DNA of 64,000 nucleotides from DATEDA01 sp963744255 (GTDB lineage Bacteria > Pseudomonadota > Gammaproteobacteria > Burkholderiales > SG8-39), in the NCBI GenBank assembly GCA_963744255.1, contig CAVUSZ010000024.1:84064-148063 (forward strand), in the 5' to 3' direction. This document shows, piece after piece, positions 1 through 8,873 of this stretch (its first letter is position 1; each line of letters begins with the position of its first letter). The notes under the pieces were generated by a model that saw only the letters and a list, made by a program, of their open reading frames with translations, made no database searches and was not told the origin of the DNA. A program made the position numbers and the translations under genes.

Positions 1-188
1 AGCGCGATCGTCTTCGCCTGCTTCCAGTGATAGAACGTCGATCGCGGCGGGCTGCCGAGGAGCTTCATCTGCTCCTTCGCGTCGAGCCGCCAGGCTGCGG
101 CGATCCGGAAGAACGTTCGGAGCGCCGGCCTGGAGACGTCCGCAGCCTCGACGCCGCCCTTGACCTTCCCGATTGCAGCGGTTCCCAT
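1..188 (-). CDS. Xre/MbcA/ParS-family antitoxin, 5' part (runs off the left edge)
   Basis: The frame opens at ATG 188 and stays open for 62 codons to the window edge, so only the N-terminus is visible. Residues 19-53 (SRPALRTFFRIAAAWRL followed by LLGSPPRSTFYHWK) match the helix-turn-helix that precedes the DUF2384 toxin-binding domain of Xre/MbcA/ParS antitoxins. In that family the antitoxin neutralises a RES-domain (NAD-degrading) toxin whose gene usually lies directly downstream, which here would be outside the window. A palindromic site just upstream (198-236) fits autoregulation. The family call is fairly firm; the presence of a toxin gene is inference. Confidence 0.7.
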   Translation of the reverse strand, partial: MGTAAIGKVKGGVEAADVSRPALRTFFRIAAAWRLDAKEQMKLLGSPPRSTFYHWKQAKTIA

Positions 189-197
189 CGCGCCTAT

Positions 198-236
198 CCA
201 GTATTGGACTGAATTATTAGAATAGTCCAATACTGG
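198..236. promoter_or_regulatory. Paired palindromic operator upstream of the antitoxin gene
   Basis: Two 13-base arms (198-210 and 224-236) are perfect inverted copies separated by 13 bases. Each arm contains a near-palindromic core, CCAGTATTGG or CCAATACTGG. The spacer is AT-rich in an otherwise GC-rich window and could hold the -10 region. The site ends 9 bases before the antitoxin start codon. Toxin-antitoxin operons are commonly repressed by their antitoxin through such paired sites; the role here is inferred from position. Confidence 0.6.
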
Positions 237-294
237 CTGACTGACAAGCGGGCCGTCGCGCACCGCTGCTTCGCGCGGCGCGCCCTCGACCGCT

Positions 295-1396
295 TCAACC
301 GCCGACCGAGTATCGCCGGATCACGTCGCGATCGAACACGAGCCCAAGGCCCGGCCCGGCTGGCACCGCGAGCTCGCCCTTCACCGGCTGTGGGGTTTCC
401 TCGAAGAGCTTGAGCGTCCACGGCATGTACTCGACGGTGAGGCCGTTCGGCGCCGCCGCGACGAGATGCACGTGGATCTCGGGCAGCAGATGGCTCACCA
501 CCGGCAGGTTGAACGCTTCGGCCATGCCCGCCACCTTCATCCAGTTCGCGATGCCGCCCACCCGCAGGAGGTCGATCATCGCGATATCGACGGAGCGCGC
601 CTCGAGCATCTGCCGGAACGGCGCGATGCCGTAGACGTACTCGCCGCCCGCGATCGGCGTAGCCAGCGCGGCGGTCACGCGCGCGAGGCCGGCGTAGTCG
701 TCGTGGGTCGTGACGTCTTCCAGCCAGAACAGACGGACGTCCTCGATGCGCTGCCCGATGTCGATCGCCTGGTGCACGCTCCAGCGCTGGTTGATGTCGC
801 ACATCAGATCGATGTCGGGGCCGGCCGCCGCGCGGATCAGCCGGGCGCGCTCGACCTCGCGCGCCGGCGTGGTGTCGCCCGGCAGCGCGAGCTGCATCTT
901 CATCTGCCGGAACCCTTTCTCGACCAGGCTGCGGGCCGGCTTTCGTCACGTGCTCGAGCGGGAAGGTGCGCATGAGCGCGCCGCTCGCATAAGTCGGCAC
1001 GCGCTCGCGATAGCCGCCGAGCAGCGTCGCGAGCGGCTGGCTGAGGCTCTTCCCCTTGATGTCCCACAGCGCCATGTCGATCGCGGAATACGCGAGCGTG
1101 AAGATCCCGCCGGGACCGGCCGAGCTCCCGGCGGCGTCGCGGAGCTTCTGGCCGATCGCTTCGACGCGCAGCGGGTCCTCGCCGACCGTGAGCGCGCCGA
1201 GCTCGTCGACCGCGTGCTTCAGCGTGCCGGTGAGCGCGGCGCCGAAGAACGTGACGCCGATGCCCTCGATGCCGGCGTCGGTCGCCACCTCGAGGGTGAC
1301 GAACTCCCGAAACGGCGCGGGGAACGGCGCTCCGCCGGCGAGCGGCTCGTCGGCGGGGAGCCTGACGAGGTGCGACTGGCTGCGGGTGATCTTCAC
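295..1396 (-). pseudogene. Enolase-superfamily (mandelate racemase/dehydratase-like) enzyme, one frameshift
   Basis: An N-terminal capping domain and a C-terminal TIM barrel are in two frames. Removing one extra base in the GC run near 930-940 gives a continuous protein of about 366 residues. Visible barrel features are QMKMQ at the lysine-motif strand, DIN and WLED and GGE as the three metal acids, and VSH with the base-side histidine, which points to the mandelate racemase or sugar-acid dehydratase subgroup. Start is GTG 1396, sharing GTGA with the stop of the upstream MBL-rhodanese gene, so translation is coupled. Substrate unknown. The single indel may be a sequencing error. Confidence 0.72.
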
Positions 1397-2433
1397 GGCT
1401 CGCGTCCCGACCTGACGGGGAAACCCGCCTCGCGCCACGCCACCATCCCGCCGTCGAGCGCGACTGCGCGCTGGTAGCCCATCGCGCGCAGCGTCGCCGC
1501 GGCAAGCGTCGAGATGCGTCCGATCTCGCAGTACGCGAGGATGCGCGGCGTCGGATCGGGCAGGTCCTGGTTCACGCGCAGCTCGAGTTGGCCGCGTGGC
1601 AGCAGCCGGGCGCCCGGGATGTGGGCCTCCTCGTAGGCGTCGCGCTCGCGAACGTCGAGGACCACGAGGTCGCGATCGCCGGACTCGACGCGCGCCTTGA
1701 GTTCCTCGAGCGACATGAAGGGCACCGTCGCGGCCGCCTCGGCGAGGAGCTGGGCGACGGTCTTGCCGCCGCTCAGGTTCGTCCGCAGCGCCTCGGTGAG
1801 GTGCGTTGGCGCCGTGAGATTGAGGTTGCGCATCATCTCCACGAACGCGGCCCGGTCGCGCTTCTGCAGTCGCGGGTTGGCGGCGAGCTCCTCCCCGATC
1901 GTGGTGTGGCCCTGCCCCTTGTAGTCGTGCGCCGGGTAGACCTTGAGCGCCGGGTCGAGCTTCAGCACCTGGTTGAACAGGCTGTCGTGAAGCGCCTCCG
2001 GGTCGCCGGTCGGGAGATCGGTGCGACCGGTGCCGCCGATGAGGAGCGTATCGCCCGTGAACGCGCGGTCGCCGACGACCAGGCACATCGAGTCGCGCGT
2101 GTGTCCCGGCGTGTGCATCACCTGCAGCCGCAGGCCTCCCACGACCAGCATCTCGCCGTCGTCGAGCCGCATGTCCACGAACGGCGCGGGGCTCGCGCGG
2201 TGCATGACCACCGGCACCCCGAGCCGCCGCGCGAGCTCGCGCGTGCCGGAGAAGTGATCGGCATGGGTGTGCGTGTCGATGACGTAGCGGATGCGCAGGC
2301 TCTCGCGCGCCGCGAGCGCGAGGTAGCGATCGACCTGGCTCAGCGCCGGATCGATCAGTGCCGCTGCGCAGGTGTCCGGGCAGCCGACGAGGTAGGACTG
2401 ACAGCCGCCGGTCGCGATCTGCTCGAAGACCAT
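1393..2433 (-). CDS. Metallo-beta-lactamase / rhodanese fusion (persulfide dioxygenase-like)
   Basis: 346 residues. The first ~240 form a metallo-beta-lactamase fold with THTHADH (H55, H57, D59, H60), H111, D128 and H169 as metal ligands, in the ETHE1/glyoxalase II style. Residues ~250-346 are a rhodanese domain with catalytic cysteine C302 in YCEIGRIST. Such fusions act on glutathione persulfide or other sulfane sulfur in the cytoplasm. ATG 2433 is preceded by GGGAGG; longer upstream frames lack this. It sits between two enolase-superfamily genes and overlaps the downstream one by four bases. A sulfur role within a sugar-acid operon is not obvious, so the partnership is uncertain. Confidence 0.85.
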   Translation of the reverse strand: MVFEQIATGGCQSYLVGCPDTCAAALIDPALSQVDRYLALAARESLRIRYVIDTHTHADHFSGTRELARRLGVPVVMHRASPAPFVDMRLDDGEMLVVGGLRLQVMHTPGHTRDSMCLVVGDRAFTGDTLLIGGTGRTDLPTGDPEALHDSLFNQVLKLDPALKVYPAHDYKGQGHTTIGEELAANPRLQKRDRAAFVEMMRNLNLTAPTHLTEALRTNLSGGKTVAQLLAEAAATVPFMSLEELKARVESGDRDLVVLDVRERDAYEEAHIPGARLLPRGQLELRVNQDLPDPTPRILAYCEIGRISTLAAATLRAMGYQRAVALDGGMVAWREAGFPVRSGREP

Positions 2434-2453
2434 GGTCGCGCGCCTCCCTGCAT

Positions 2454-3545
2454 TCAATCGGCGCGGAAGCGCCGCATGACGTCCGGATCCGGATCGACGC
2501 CGAGCCCGTGGCCGCGCGGCACTGCTAGCGCGCCGCCCCGGGGATCGAGCGCGGCGCCGAAGAGCCTTGCCTCCGGCCAAAGATAGAAGTACTCGAAGCG
2601 GGCGTCGTCGCGCGCGGCGAGGAGATGGAGCGTCGCGAGCGCGCCCGGACCGAAGTACGGCGAGTGCGGGGCGAGCGGCACGCCTTGCTCGTCGGCGAGC
2701 GCCGCGACCTTGAGGAACTCGGTGATGCCGCCGACCTTCGTCACCGACGGCTGCGCGAACGCGACTGCGCGCGCCTCGATCAATGCCGCGAACTGCGTCG
2801 CGAAGCAGTAGTTCTCGCCGGCAGCAATCGGGATCCCGGACGCTTCACCGACCGCGCGGAGCGCGCGGAAATCCTCCGGGGGGAACACTGGCTCCTCCAG
2901 CCACGCGAGCTCGTGCGGGCGCAAGCGCTCCGCTGCCGCGATCGCGTCCCGCGGCGACCACTCGCAGTTGACGTCCACCATCAGCGGTCGCGGGCGCGGC
3001 ACCGCGGCGCGCGCGGCCGCGATCGCCTCGTCGTCCACTTCGTGCAGCTTGATCGCGTCGAAGCCCTCGTCGAGGGCCCGTCCGCAGTACTGCGCGACGA
3101 GCTTCGGCTCCGTGTAGCGCAGAAGGCTCGCGTAGCAGGGGACGCTCGTCCGCCGCGCGCCGCCGAGGAGCGCGTGCAGCGGCATCCCGGCTATTTTCCC
3201 GGCGATGTCCCACAGCGCGATATCGAGACCCGAGATCGCGAAGACCGTGATCCCGTAGCGCCCAAAGAGGTGGAGCTCGCGCTGGAGCTTCACGTGCAGC
3301 CCGGCGATGTCGGCGGCGTCGTGGCCGACCGCGCGCGGGGCGATCATGTCGTTCACCGCCGCGGCGACCGCGCGGCGGCACGAATAGGAGAAGGCCTCGC
3401 CCCACCCGACGGCGCCGGCCTCGGTCTCGACGCGCACCAGGCAGAAGTCGAGCGCGCGCCAGGCGCCGACGCCGTGCCGGGCCGCTCCGCCGCCGTAAGT
3501 GAACGGGATCGAAAGCGGGACCGCCTCGATCCGCGCGATCCTCAT
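2454..3545 (-). CDS. Enolase-superfamily (mandelate racemase/muconate lactonizing-like) enzyme
   Basis: 363 residues, intact. The N-terminal capping domain runs to about residue 125, followed by the barrel with AIKLHE at the usual KxK strand (second lysine replaced by histidine), VDVNCEW, WLEEP and AAGEN as metal-acid motifs, and PHSPY supplying the opposite-side histidine. It is a paralogue of the frameshifted gene at 295-1396 but clearly diverged from it. It probably abstracts the proton alpha to a carboxylate in a racemase or dehydratase reaction; the substrate cannot be read from sequence. It follows the SDR gene by 8 bases, so both likely serve one sugar-acid or hydroxy-acid pathway. Confidence 0.8.
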   Translation of the reverse strand: MRIARIEAVPLSIPFTYGGGAARHGVGAWRALDFCLVRVETEAGAVGWGEAFSYSCRRAVAAAVNDMIAPRAVGHDAADIAGLHVKLQRELHLFGRYGITVFAISGLDIALWDIAGKIAGMPLHALLGGARRTSVPCYASLLRYTEPKLVAQYCGRALDEGFDAIKLHEVDDEAIAAARAAVPRPRPLMVDVNCEWSPRDAIAAAERLRPHELAWLEEPVFPPEDFRALRAVGEASGIPIAAGENYCFATQFAALIEARAVAFAQPSVTKVGGITEFLKVAALADEQGVPLAPHSPYFGPGALATLHLLAARDDARFEYFYLWPEARLFGAALDPRGGALAVPRGHGLGVDPDPDVMRRFRAD

Positions 3546-3553
3546 CGCCGCAG

Positions 3554-4312
3554 CTAGCCGCGACCGACGAACGGCATTTTCGTCGCCATCACCGTGACGA
3601 ACTGGACGTTCGCCTCGAGCGGGAGGCTCGCCATGTGGACGACGGTGCTGGCGACGTGCTGCACGTCCATGAGCGGCTCGACCGCGATCTCCCCGTTCGC
3701 CTGCGGCACGCCCTTCGCCATCCGCTCGGCCATCTCGGTGAACGCGTTGCCGATGTCGATCTGGCCGCAGGCGATGTCGTACTTGCGGCCGTCGAGCGAG
3801 GCCGACTTGGTGAGGCCGGTGATCGCGTGCTTGGTGGCGGTGTAGGGCGACGAGTTCGGGCGCGGCGCGTGCGCCGAGATCGACCCGTTGTTGATGATGC
3901 GCCCGCCGCGCGGCGCTTGCGCCTTCATGAGCTTGAACGCTTCCTGCGTGCACAGGAACGCGCCGGTCAGGTTGACGTCGACGACGTTCTTCCACTGCTC
4001 GAAGGAGAGCTCTTCGAGCGGGATGCCCGGCGCGTTCTGGCCGGCGTTGTTGAACAGCACGTCGAGCCGGCCGAACGTCTCCTTGGTCCTGGCGAAGAGC
4101 GCGCGCACCGACTCGGGCTTGCTGATGTCGGTCGGGACCGCCAGCGCGCGCGAGGCGGCGGCACCCGCTTCCTTGACGGTCCGTTCCAGCGCGTCGGCGC
4201 GGCGCCCGGCGAGGGCGACCGAATAGCCTTCCTTCAGCAGCGCCAGCGCGACGGCCTTGCCGATCCCGCTGCCTGCCCCGGTGACGATCGCGACCTTGCC
4301 GTTCGAGCTCAT
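3554..4312 (-). CDS. Short-chain dehydrogenase/reductase
   Basis: 252 residues, classical SDR. The cofactor motif TGAGSGIG is near residue 11, NNAG follows the fourth strand, and the catalytic serine (GSIS) and YTATK tyrosine-lysine pair are present. ATG 4312 has GGAGGG ten bases upstream, which decides the start over a longer frame. First gene of a minus-strand operon with two enolase-superfamily enzymes and the MBL-rhodanese protein. It probably oxidises or reduces a hydroxy-acid intermediate; the exact substrate is unknown. Confidence 0.85.
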   Translation of the reverse strand: MSSNGKVAIVTGAGSGIGKAVALALLKEGYSVALAGRRADALERTVKEAGAAASRALAVPTDISKPESVRALFARTKETFGRLDVLFNNAGQNAPGIPLEELSFEQWKNVVDVNLTGAFLCTQEAFKLMKAQAPRGGRIINNGSISAHAPRPNSSPYTATKHAITGLTKSASLDGRKYDIACGQIDIGNAFTEMAERMAKGVPQANGEIAVEPLMDVQHVASTVVHMASLPLEANVQFVTVMATKMPFVGRG

Positions 4313-4338
4313 GTCCGGCCCTCCTTTGATCACGCGAC

Positions 4339-4418
4339 GGCTGTCGTAAGGCACTTCCCGACGACCGCGCGCACTGCGTGTGATTGTGACTCCCAGAGGG
4401 AAGTGTCTTACGACAGCC
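4339..4418. repeat. Long inverted repeat in the SDR/phaZ spacer
   Basis: Two 21-base arms, 4339-4359 and 4398-4418, are inverted copies with one mismatch, separated by 38 bases. The outer core reads GGCTGTCGTAAG and CTTACGACAGCC. There is no T-run, so it does not look like a terminator. It lies upstream of the SDR operon start and downstream of the PHB depolymerase start side, so it could be an operator, a dispersed palindromic element or a hairpin in the SDR leader. Confidence 0.7.
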
Positions 4419-4486
4419 TCTGGTCTTGGGGTCGAAAGGGGGCTATGGCCCCCTTCTACGGTACCGGGCCGGAATTCTACGGCCGA

Positions 4487-5714
4487 TCAGTCACAGGTGT
4501 GGATCACGTCCCGCACGACCGGATAGATGTTGCTTGTCCAGCGCTTCCCGCTGAAGACGCCGTAGTGGCCCGCGCCGGCCTGGACGTAGTGGGTCCGCAT
4601 GAACAGCTTCAGGCTCGTGCACAGGTCCTGCGCGGCGAGCGTCTGCCCGAGCGCGCAGATGTCGTCGCGCTCGCCTTCGACCGTGAGCAGCGCCATCCGG
4701 CGGATCGCGCGCGGATCCACCTTGCGCCCGCGCCAGGTCATCTCGCCGGCCGCAGCGCGTACTCCTGGAACACGACGCGCACGGTCTCGAGATAGAACTC
4801 GGCCGGCAGGTCGGCGACCGCGAAGTACTCCTCGTAGAAGCTGCGCGTCGCGTCGGCGCGGGCGTGGTCGCCCTTGACGAGGTCCTCGTAACAGCGACCG
4901 GAACGAGCTGATGTGCCGCTCGAGGTTCATGTTCATGAACGCGCTGAGCTGGACGAAGCCGGGGTAGACGCGGCCGCAGCGCGCCGGGGTAGCGCGCCGG
5001 CACGATCGCTGATCAGATTGCGCTCGAACCACTCGATCGGCTTGCGAGGTCGCGAGCTGGTTGACGTCGGTCGGGCTGATGCGGCAGTCGATCGGCCCGG
5101 CCATCAGCGTCAGGCTGCCGCGGCATCGCGGCGTGACCGTCCTCGGCCATGAGCGCGGCGGCGGCGAGCGCCGCCACGCACGGCTGGCAGATCGCCATCG
5201 AGGTGCGCGCCCGGCCCCATCGCCGCCAGGAACGTCATGACGTGCTCGACATACTCGTCGAGACCGAACCGCCCGGCTGCGAGCGGGACGTCGCGCGCGT
5301 TGTGCCAGTCGGTGATGAAGACGTCGTGGTCCGGCGAGCATCGTGCGGACGGTGTCGCGCAGGAGCGTCGCGAAATGACCCGACATCGGCGCGACGAGCA
5401 GGACGCGCGGCTGCGCAGCTCGCGATGTCCTTCCGGAAGTGCAGCAGCGTCCCGAACGGCGTGCGGTGACAGACCTCCTCGCGCACCGGCACGTCCTCGC
5501 TGGCCGACCCGGACCGAGTCGATGCCGAAGGCGGGCCGCCGGTGGGTGAGCTGCGCGAGCGCGAACACCTCGACCGCGGCGGCGGCCTTGCGCACCGGCA
5601 GCCAGTCCGAGCCAAGGCGCCGCCGCGCCGCGGTGAGCGCCGGCACGGCCGCCTTCGCCGCCGTCCCGGCGGCCACATCAGGTCGGCGTGCGTCTGGTAT
5701 GCCTGATAGATCAT
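4487..5714 (-). pseudogene. phaZ: Intracellular poly(3-hydroxybutyrate) depolymerase, many frameshifts
   Basis: The protein is recognisable end to end but broken by at least eight one-base indels. Pieces in order are MIYQAYQTHADL, AFGIDSVRVG, VREEVCHRTPFGTLLHF, SGHFATLLRDTVRTML, DHDVFITDW, EYVEHVMTFL, ICQPCVAA (nucleophile cysteine box of the PhaZ1 type), GPIDCRISPTDVNQLAT, VYPGFVQLSAF, GERDDI (catalytic Asp) and AGHYGVFSGKRW (catalytic His). The family degrades stored PHB granules. All key residues survive in the shifted frames and the total length (about 409 codons) is normal. That argues for sequencing indels rather than old decay. Confidence 0.75.
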
Positions 5715-5826
5715 CGTCCTCCGCCTCGGCTAGCCTCGACCACGCAAACTGCGCGCCAGGGACGGCGGACGACTGGCACAACCCTTGCGACGCTCCGCCG
5801 GGAGGCACCCGGCGAGCGAGAGCGGC

Positions 5827-6483
5827 ATGGCCAAGGCGACCCTGACCATCAGCAGCAAGAACTATTCGTCCTGGTCGCTGCGCGGCTGGCTGCTGGCGCG
5901 GTTCGCGGGGCTCGAGTTCGACGAGGTGATGGTCCCGCCCGACGACGCCGACGCCCGCAAGGAGCTCCTGCTGCTCTCGCCGTCGATCCTGGTGCCCTGC
6001 CTGACGCACGACGGCATCAAGGTCTGGGACACGCTGGCGATCGCGCGAGTACCTCAACGAGATCGAAGCCCGGCGCCGGCCTGCTACCCGCCGACCGCGC
6101 GGCGCGCGCGCACTGCCGCGCGATCTGCGGCGAGATGCACTCGGGGTTCGCGAGCCTGCGCGTCGGCGCTGCCGATGAACCTCAAGCGCACTTTCCCGGG
6201 CCACAAGGTCTGGGCGCGGCGCCCTGGCCGACATCGAGCGCATCACGGCGATCTGGCGCGAGTGCCTCGCGGCCTATGGCGGGCCGTATCTCTTCGGCGA
6301 GCGCTCCATGGCCGACGCGATGTACGCGCCGGTGGTGACGCGCTTCCTGACCTACGACGTCAAGCTCGACGCGCCGTGCGCGGATACGGCGAGCGCATCA
6401 TGGCGATGCCGGAGATGCTCGAGTGGGTCGCCGCGGCGAAGCGCGAGCCCGACGACATCGACGAGCTCGACATGGAGTTCTGA
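5827..6483 (+). pseudogene. Glutathione S-transferase family protein, about five frameshifts
   Basis: The start is clear, with TISSKNYSSWSLRGWLLA as a typical GST thioredoxin-fold opening followed by LVPCLTHDG and WDTLAIA. The C-terminal helical half appears in alternating frames: GLLPADRAARAHCRAI, MHSGFASLR, KRTFPGHKVWAR, ITAIWRECLAAYGG, MADAMYAPVVTRF and IMAMPEMLEWV. At least five compensating one-base shifts lie near 6048, 6065, 6170, 6225 and 6385. Length once repaired is about 218 residues, normal for the family. Glutathione conjugation or peroxide reduction is the family role. It runs convergent to the cupin gene with only 23 bases between the stops. Confidence 0.72.
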
Positions 6484-6506
6484 GCTCGCGCCGCTCAGCC
6501 GGCCGC

Positions 6507-6931
6507 TCATTTCCACGGCTTCCGGCGCCGGCACCGCGCACGGCGCCGGCACGTCGATCGGTCGTGAAGTCGGCCGGGCCCACGATCTCCAGGTACTCCA
6601 TGTCCGGCGAGTAGTCGAAGAGGTAGTGCACGATGCCCGGGCGCTGATGGACGCAGTCGCCGGCCGCGACCAGCGTCTCCTTGTCCTCGTACATGAACCG
6701 CGCCCAGCCCTTGAGCATGATCACGATATGGAAATCCGCCTCATGACGGTGCCACCCCGTGCCCTTCTCTGGTGCGATATTGGCCTTGACGAGCTGCGCG
6801 AGCACCTTTCCGGCCGTGGCCTCGGCGACCCCGAGATCGCGGTACAGGAAGAAGTCGCGCAGGCCTTCGCCTCTGTAATCAGTGTCGCCCGGCTTGACGT
6901 GCGAGAACTGCAGCGCGGTCTTGTCCAGCAT
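6507..6931 (-). pseudogene. Small cupin-domain protein, two C-terminal frameshifts
   Basis: ATG 6931 has GGGAGG immediately upstream. The cupin barrel shows WHRHEADFHIV (metal-binding HxH) and later HQRPGIVHYLFDYS. After PADFTT two one-base shifts are needed, near 6560 and 6520, to reach the expected tail VPAPKPWK and a TGA at 6507. Removing both bases gives exactly 140 residues, which supports this reading. Without repair the frame would run through and overlap the convergent GST gene. Substrate unknown. Confidence 0.65.
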
Positions 6932-7050
6932 GAAGCCTCCCGGGCGCACGACCATGAGCGCTCCGGGCGATGCATGAACCGTTCCGCGCCACGCAGGCGG
7001 GCGGCCGTCGGCGGCCGATCTTAGCGAAAATAGATGGTTCAATTCCGGCC

Positions 7051-8554
7051 GTGAACCTCTCGCGCATCGTCGAGCGCTGGGCCGGGCTCCGGCCGCACCA
7101 CGTCGCCGTCCACTTCCAGGGCGAGGACATCACCTATGCTGCGCTCTGGCGCCGCGTCGAGGCGGCGACGCTGCGCCTCGCGAGCCTCGGCGTGAACAAG
7201 GGCGATCGCGTGGCTTTCCTCGGTTACAACCATCCCGAGCTGCTCGCGATGCTGTTCGCGGCGCGCGGCTCGGCGCGCTGCTGGTCCCGCTCAACTTCCG
7301 GCTCGCGGCGCCGGAACATGCGGAGATCCTCGGGAACGCGGAGCCCGCGGTGTTCGTCGTCGACCCGGACTTCCAGCCGCACGCGGCGGCGATCCGGCAG
7401 TCGCTGCCGCTGATGCGGCTCGTCGCGCTGAAGGGCGCGCCCGCGGGCTGGTTCGCATGGGACGGGCCGATGCCGACCGGGTTCGAGCCGAAGCTCCCGG
7501 GCGTCGATGCCGATCCGGTGATGATCGTCTACACCTCGGGCACGACCGGGAAGCCGAAAGGCGCGGTGCACACGCAAGCGGGTGTCCTCTGGAACATCGT
7601 CAACGCGACGCTCTATCAGGACCTGACCAGCCGCGACCACGTGCTCACCGTGTTGCCGATGTTCCACGTCGGCGGGCTGTGCATCCAGACGCTCCCCGCG
7701 CTGCACGCCGGCGCGACGGTGACCATTCATCCGCGCTTCGACGCGGGCGCCTTCCTGCGCGACGTCGCCGCGCGCAGGCCCACGCTCACGTTGCTCGTGC
7801 CGGCGACGCTGACAGGCGGTGTACTCGCATCCCGACTGGGAGCGGACCGACCTCTCGAGCCTGCGGGAGGTCCACACCGGCTCGTCGAGGATCCCGGATT
7901 CGCTCTTCGCGCCGTTCCACGCGCGCGGCATCCCGGTCGGGCAGGTGTACGGCGCGACCGAGACCGGGCCGGTGTCGATCTATCTCCGCGCCGAGGACGC
8001 GATGCGGAAGAGCGGCTCGGCCGGCAAGCCGGCGGTGCACGCGGAGATCCGGCTCGTCGACGCCGAGGGCCGCGACGTTGCAGGCCGGCGAAGTCGGCGA
8101 GATCCTAGTGCGCGCGCCGAACCTGATGCAGGGCTACTGGAAGGATCCCGACAACCCCGCGTTCAGGGACGGCTGGTTCCACACCGGCGATCTCGCGCGC
8201 ATCGACGACGAGGGCTACTACTGGGTCGTCGGCCGGACGAAGGACATGATCATCTCGGGCGGCGAGAACGTGTATCCGGCCGAGCTCGAGAACGTCCTCG
8301 CCGACTGTCCGGCGGTCGCCGAGGCCGCGGTCGTCGGCGTCCCGGATCCGAAGTGGGGCGAGGCGGTCGTCGCGGCGATCGTGAAGAAGCCCGGCGCGGC
8401 GCTCGACGAGACCGCGGTGCTCGCGCTCTTCGACGGCAGGCTCGCGCGGTTCAAGCATCCGCGGCGCATCGTCTTCGTCGAGACCTTGCCGAAGAGCGCC
8501 CTCGGCAAGGTGCAGAAGGTCGAGCTGCGGAAGCTGATCGGCGGCCAGTCCTGA
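7051..8554 (+). pseudogene. AMP-forming acyl-CoA synthetase, three frameshifts
   Basis: About 500 residues after repair. Motifs appear in successive frames: the ATP-binding loop YTSGTTGKPKGAV, VYGATETGP, GWFHTGDLA, KDMIISGGENVYP and the C-terminal catalytic lysine region PKSALGKVQK. Shifts lie near 7262, 7815 and 8085. It would activate a carboxylic acid to its acyl-adenylate and then the CoA thioester in the cytoplasm. Start GTG 7051 is chosen because upstream in-frame sequence does not resemble the family; no strong ribosome site is visible. The substrate cannot be assigned. Confidence 0.75.
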
Positions 8555-8557
8555 AGC

Positions 8558-8866
8558 TCACGCCGTCTCGTACGCCGCCGCCTTCATCGTCGACGCGAGC
8601 GTTCCGTACGCCGCCGTCCACGCTTCCTTGACTTCCGGCGTGAACGCCGTTCCAAGCCGTGCTTTAGGGTCCAGAGCAGCGCCGCGCCGACCGTGTCGTA
8701 GTGGCGCGGCTCGACGCCGTGCCCGGCGTGCCGCTGACCGAGCGCTTGCACGGCCGGGCACGATTTCCTGGATCCGGTCGAGGCTCGCCACCGCGACGCC
8801 GATCACCGAGACGAGCTTCGAACCCTGCTCGGCGAGGTCGGTCTTGAAGAGGTGCCGCAACGCCGA
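8558..8866 (-). pseudogene. Single-domain globin remnant, 5' truncated and frameshifted
   Basis: From LRHLFKTDLAEQGSKLV onward the sequence follows the bacterial (Vitreoscilla/flavohaemoglobin-type) globin fold. In a second frame it shows QALGQRHAGHG (proximal F8 histidine) and RHYDTVGAALLWTL, and back in the first frame RLGTAFTPEVKEAWTAAYG to the end. Two one-base shifts are needed, near 8765 and 8675. The first two helices, about 40 residues, are missing and the fragment abuts the stop of the GGDEF-EAL gene. It is therefore probably a truncated pseudogene, not only a sequencing artefact. Confidence 0.6.
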
Positions 8867-8873
8867 GGGCGGT

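Noticed and set aside
3635..4795. Plus-strand open frame across the SDR and phaZ region
   Set aside because: Antisense to the SDR gene; composition typical of shadow frames.
4487..8554. Programmed frameshifting as the reason for split genes
   Set aside because: Too many shifts, in unrelated genes and without slippery-sequence context.
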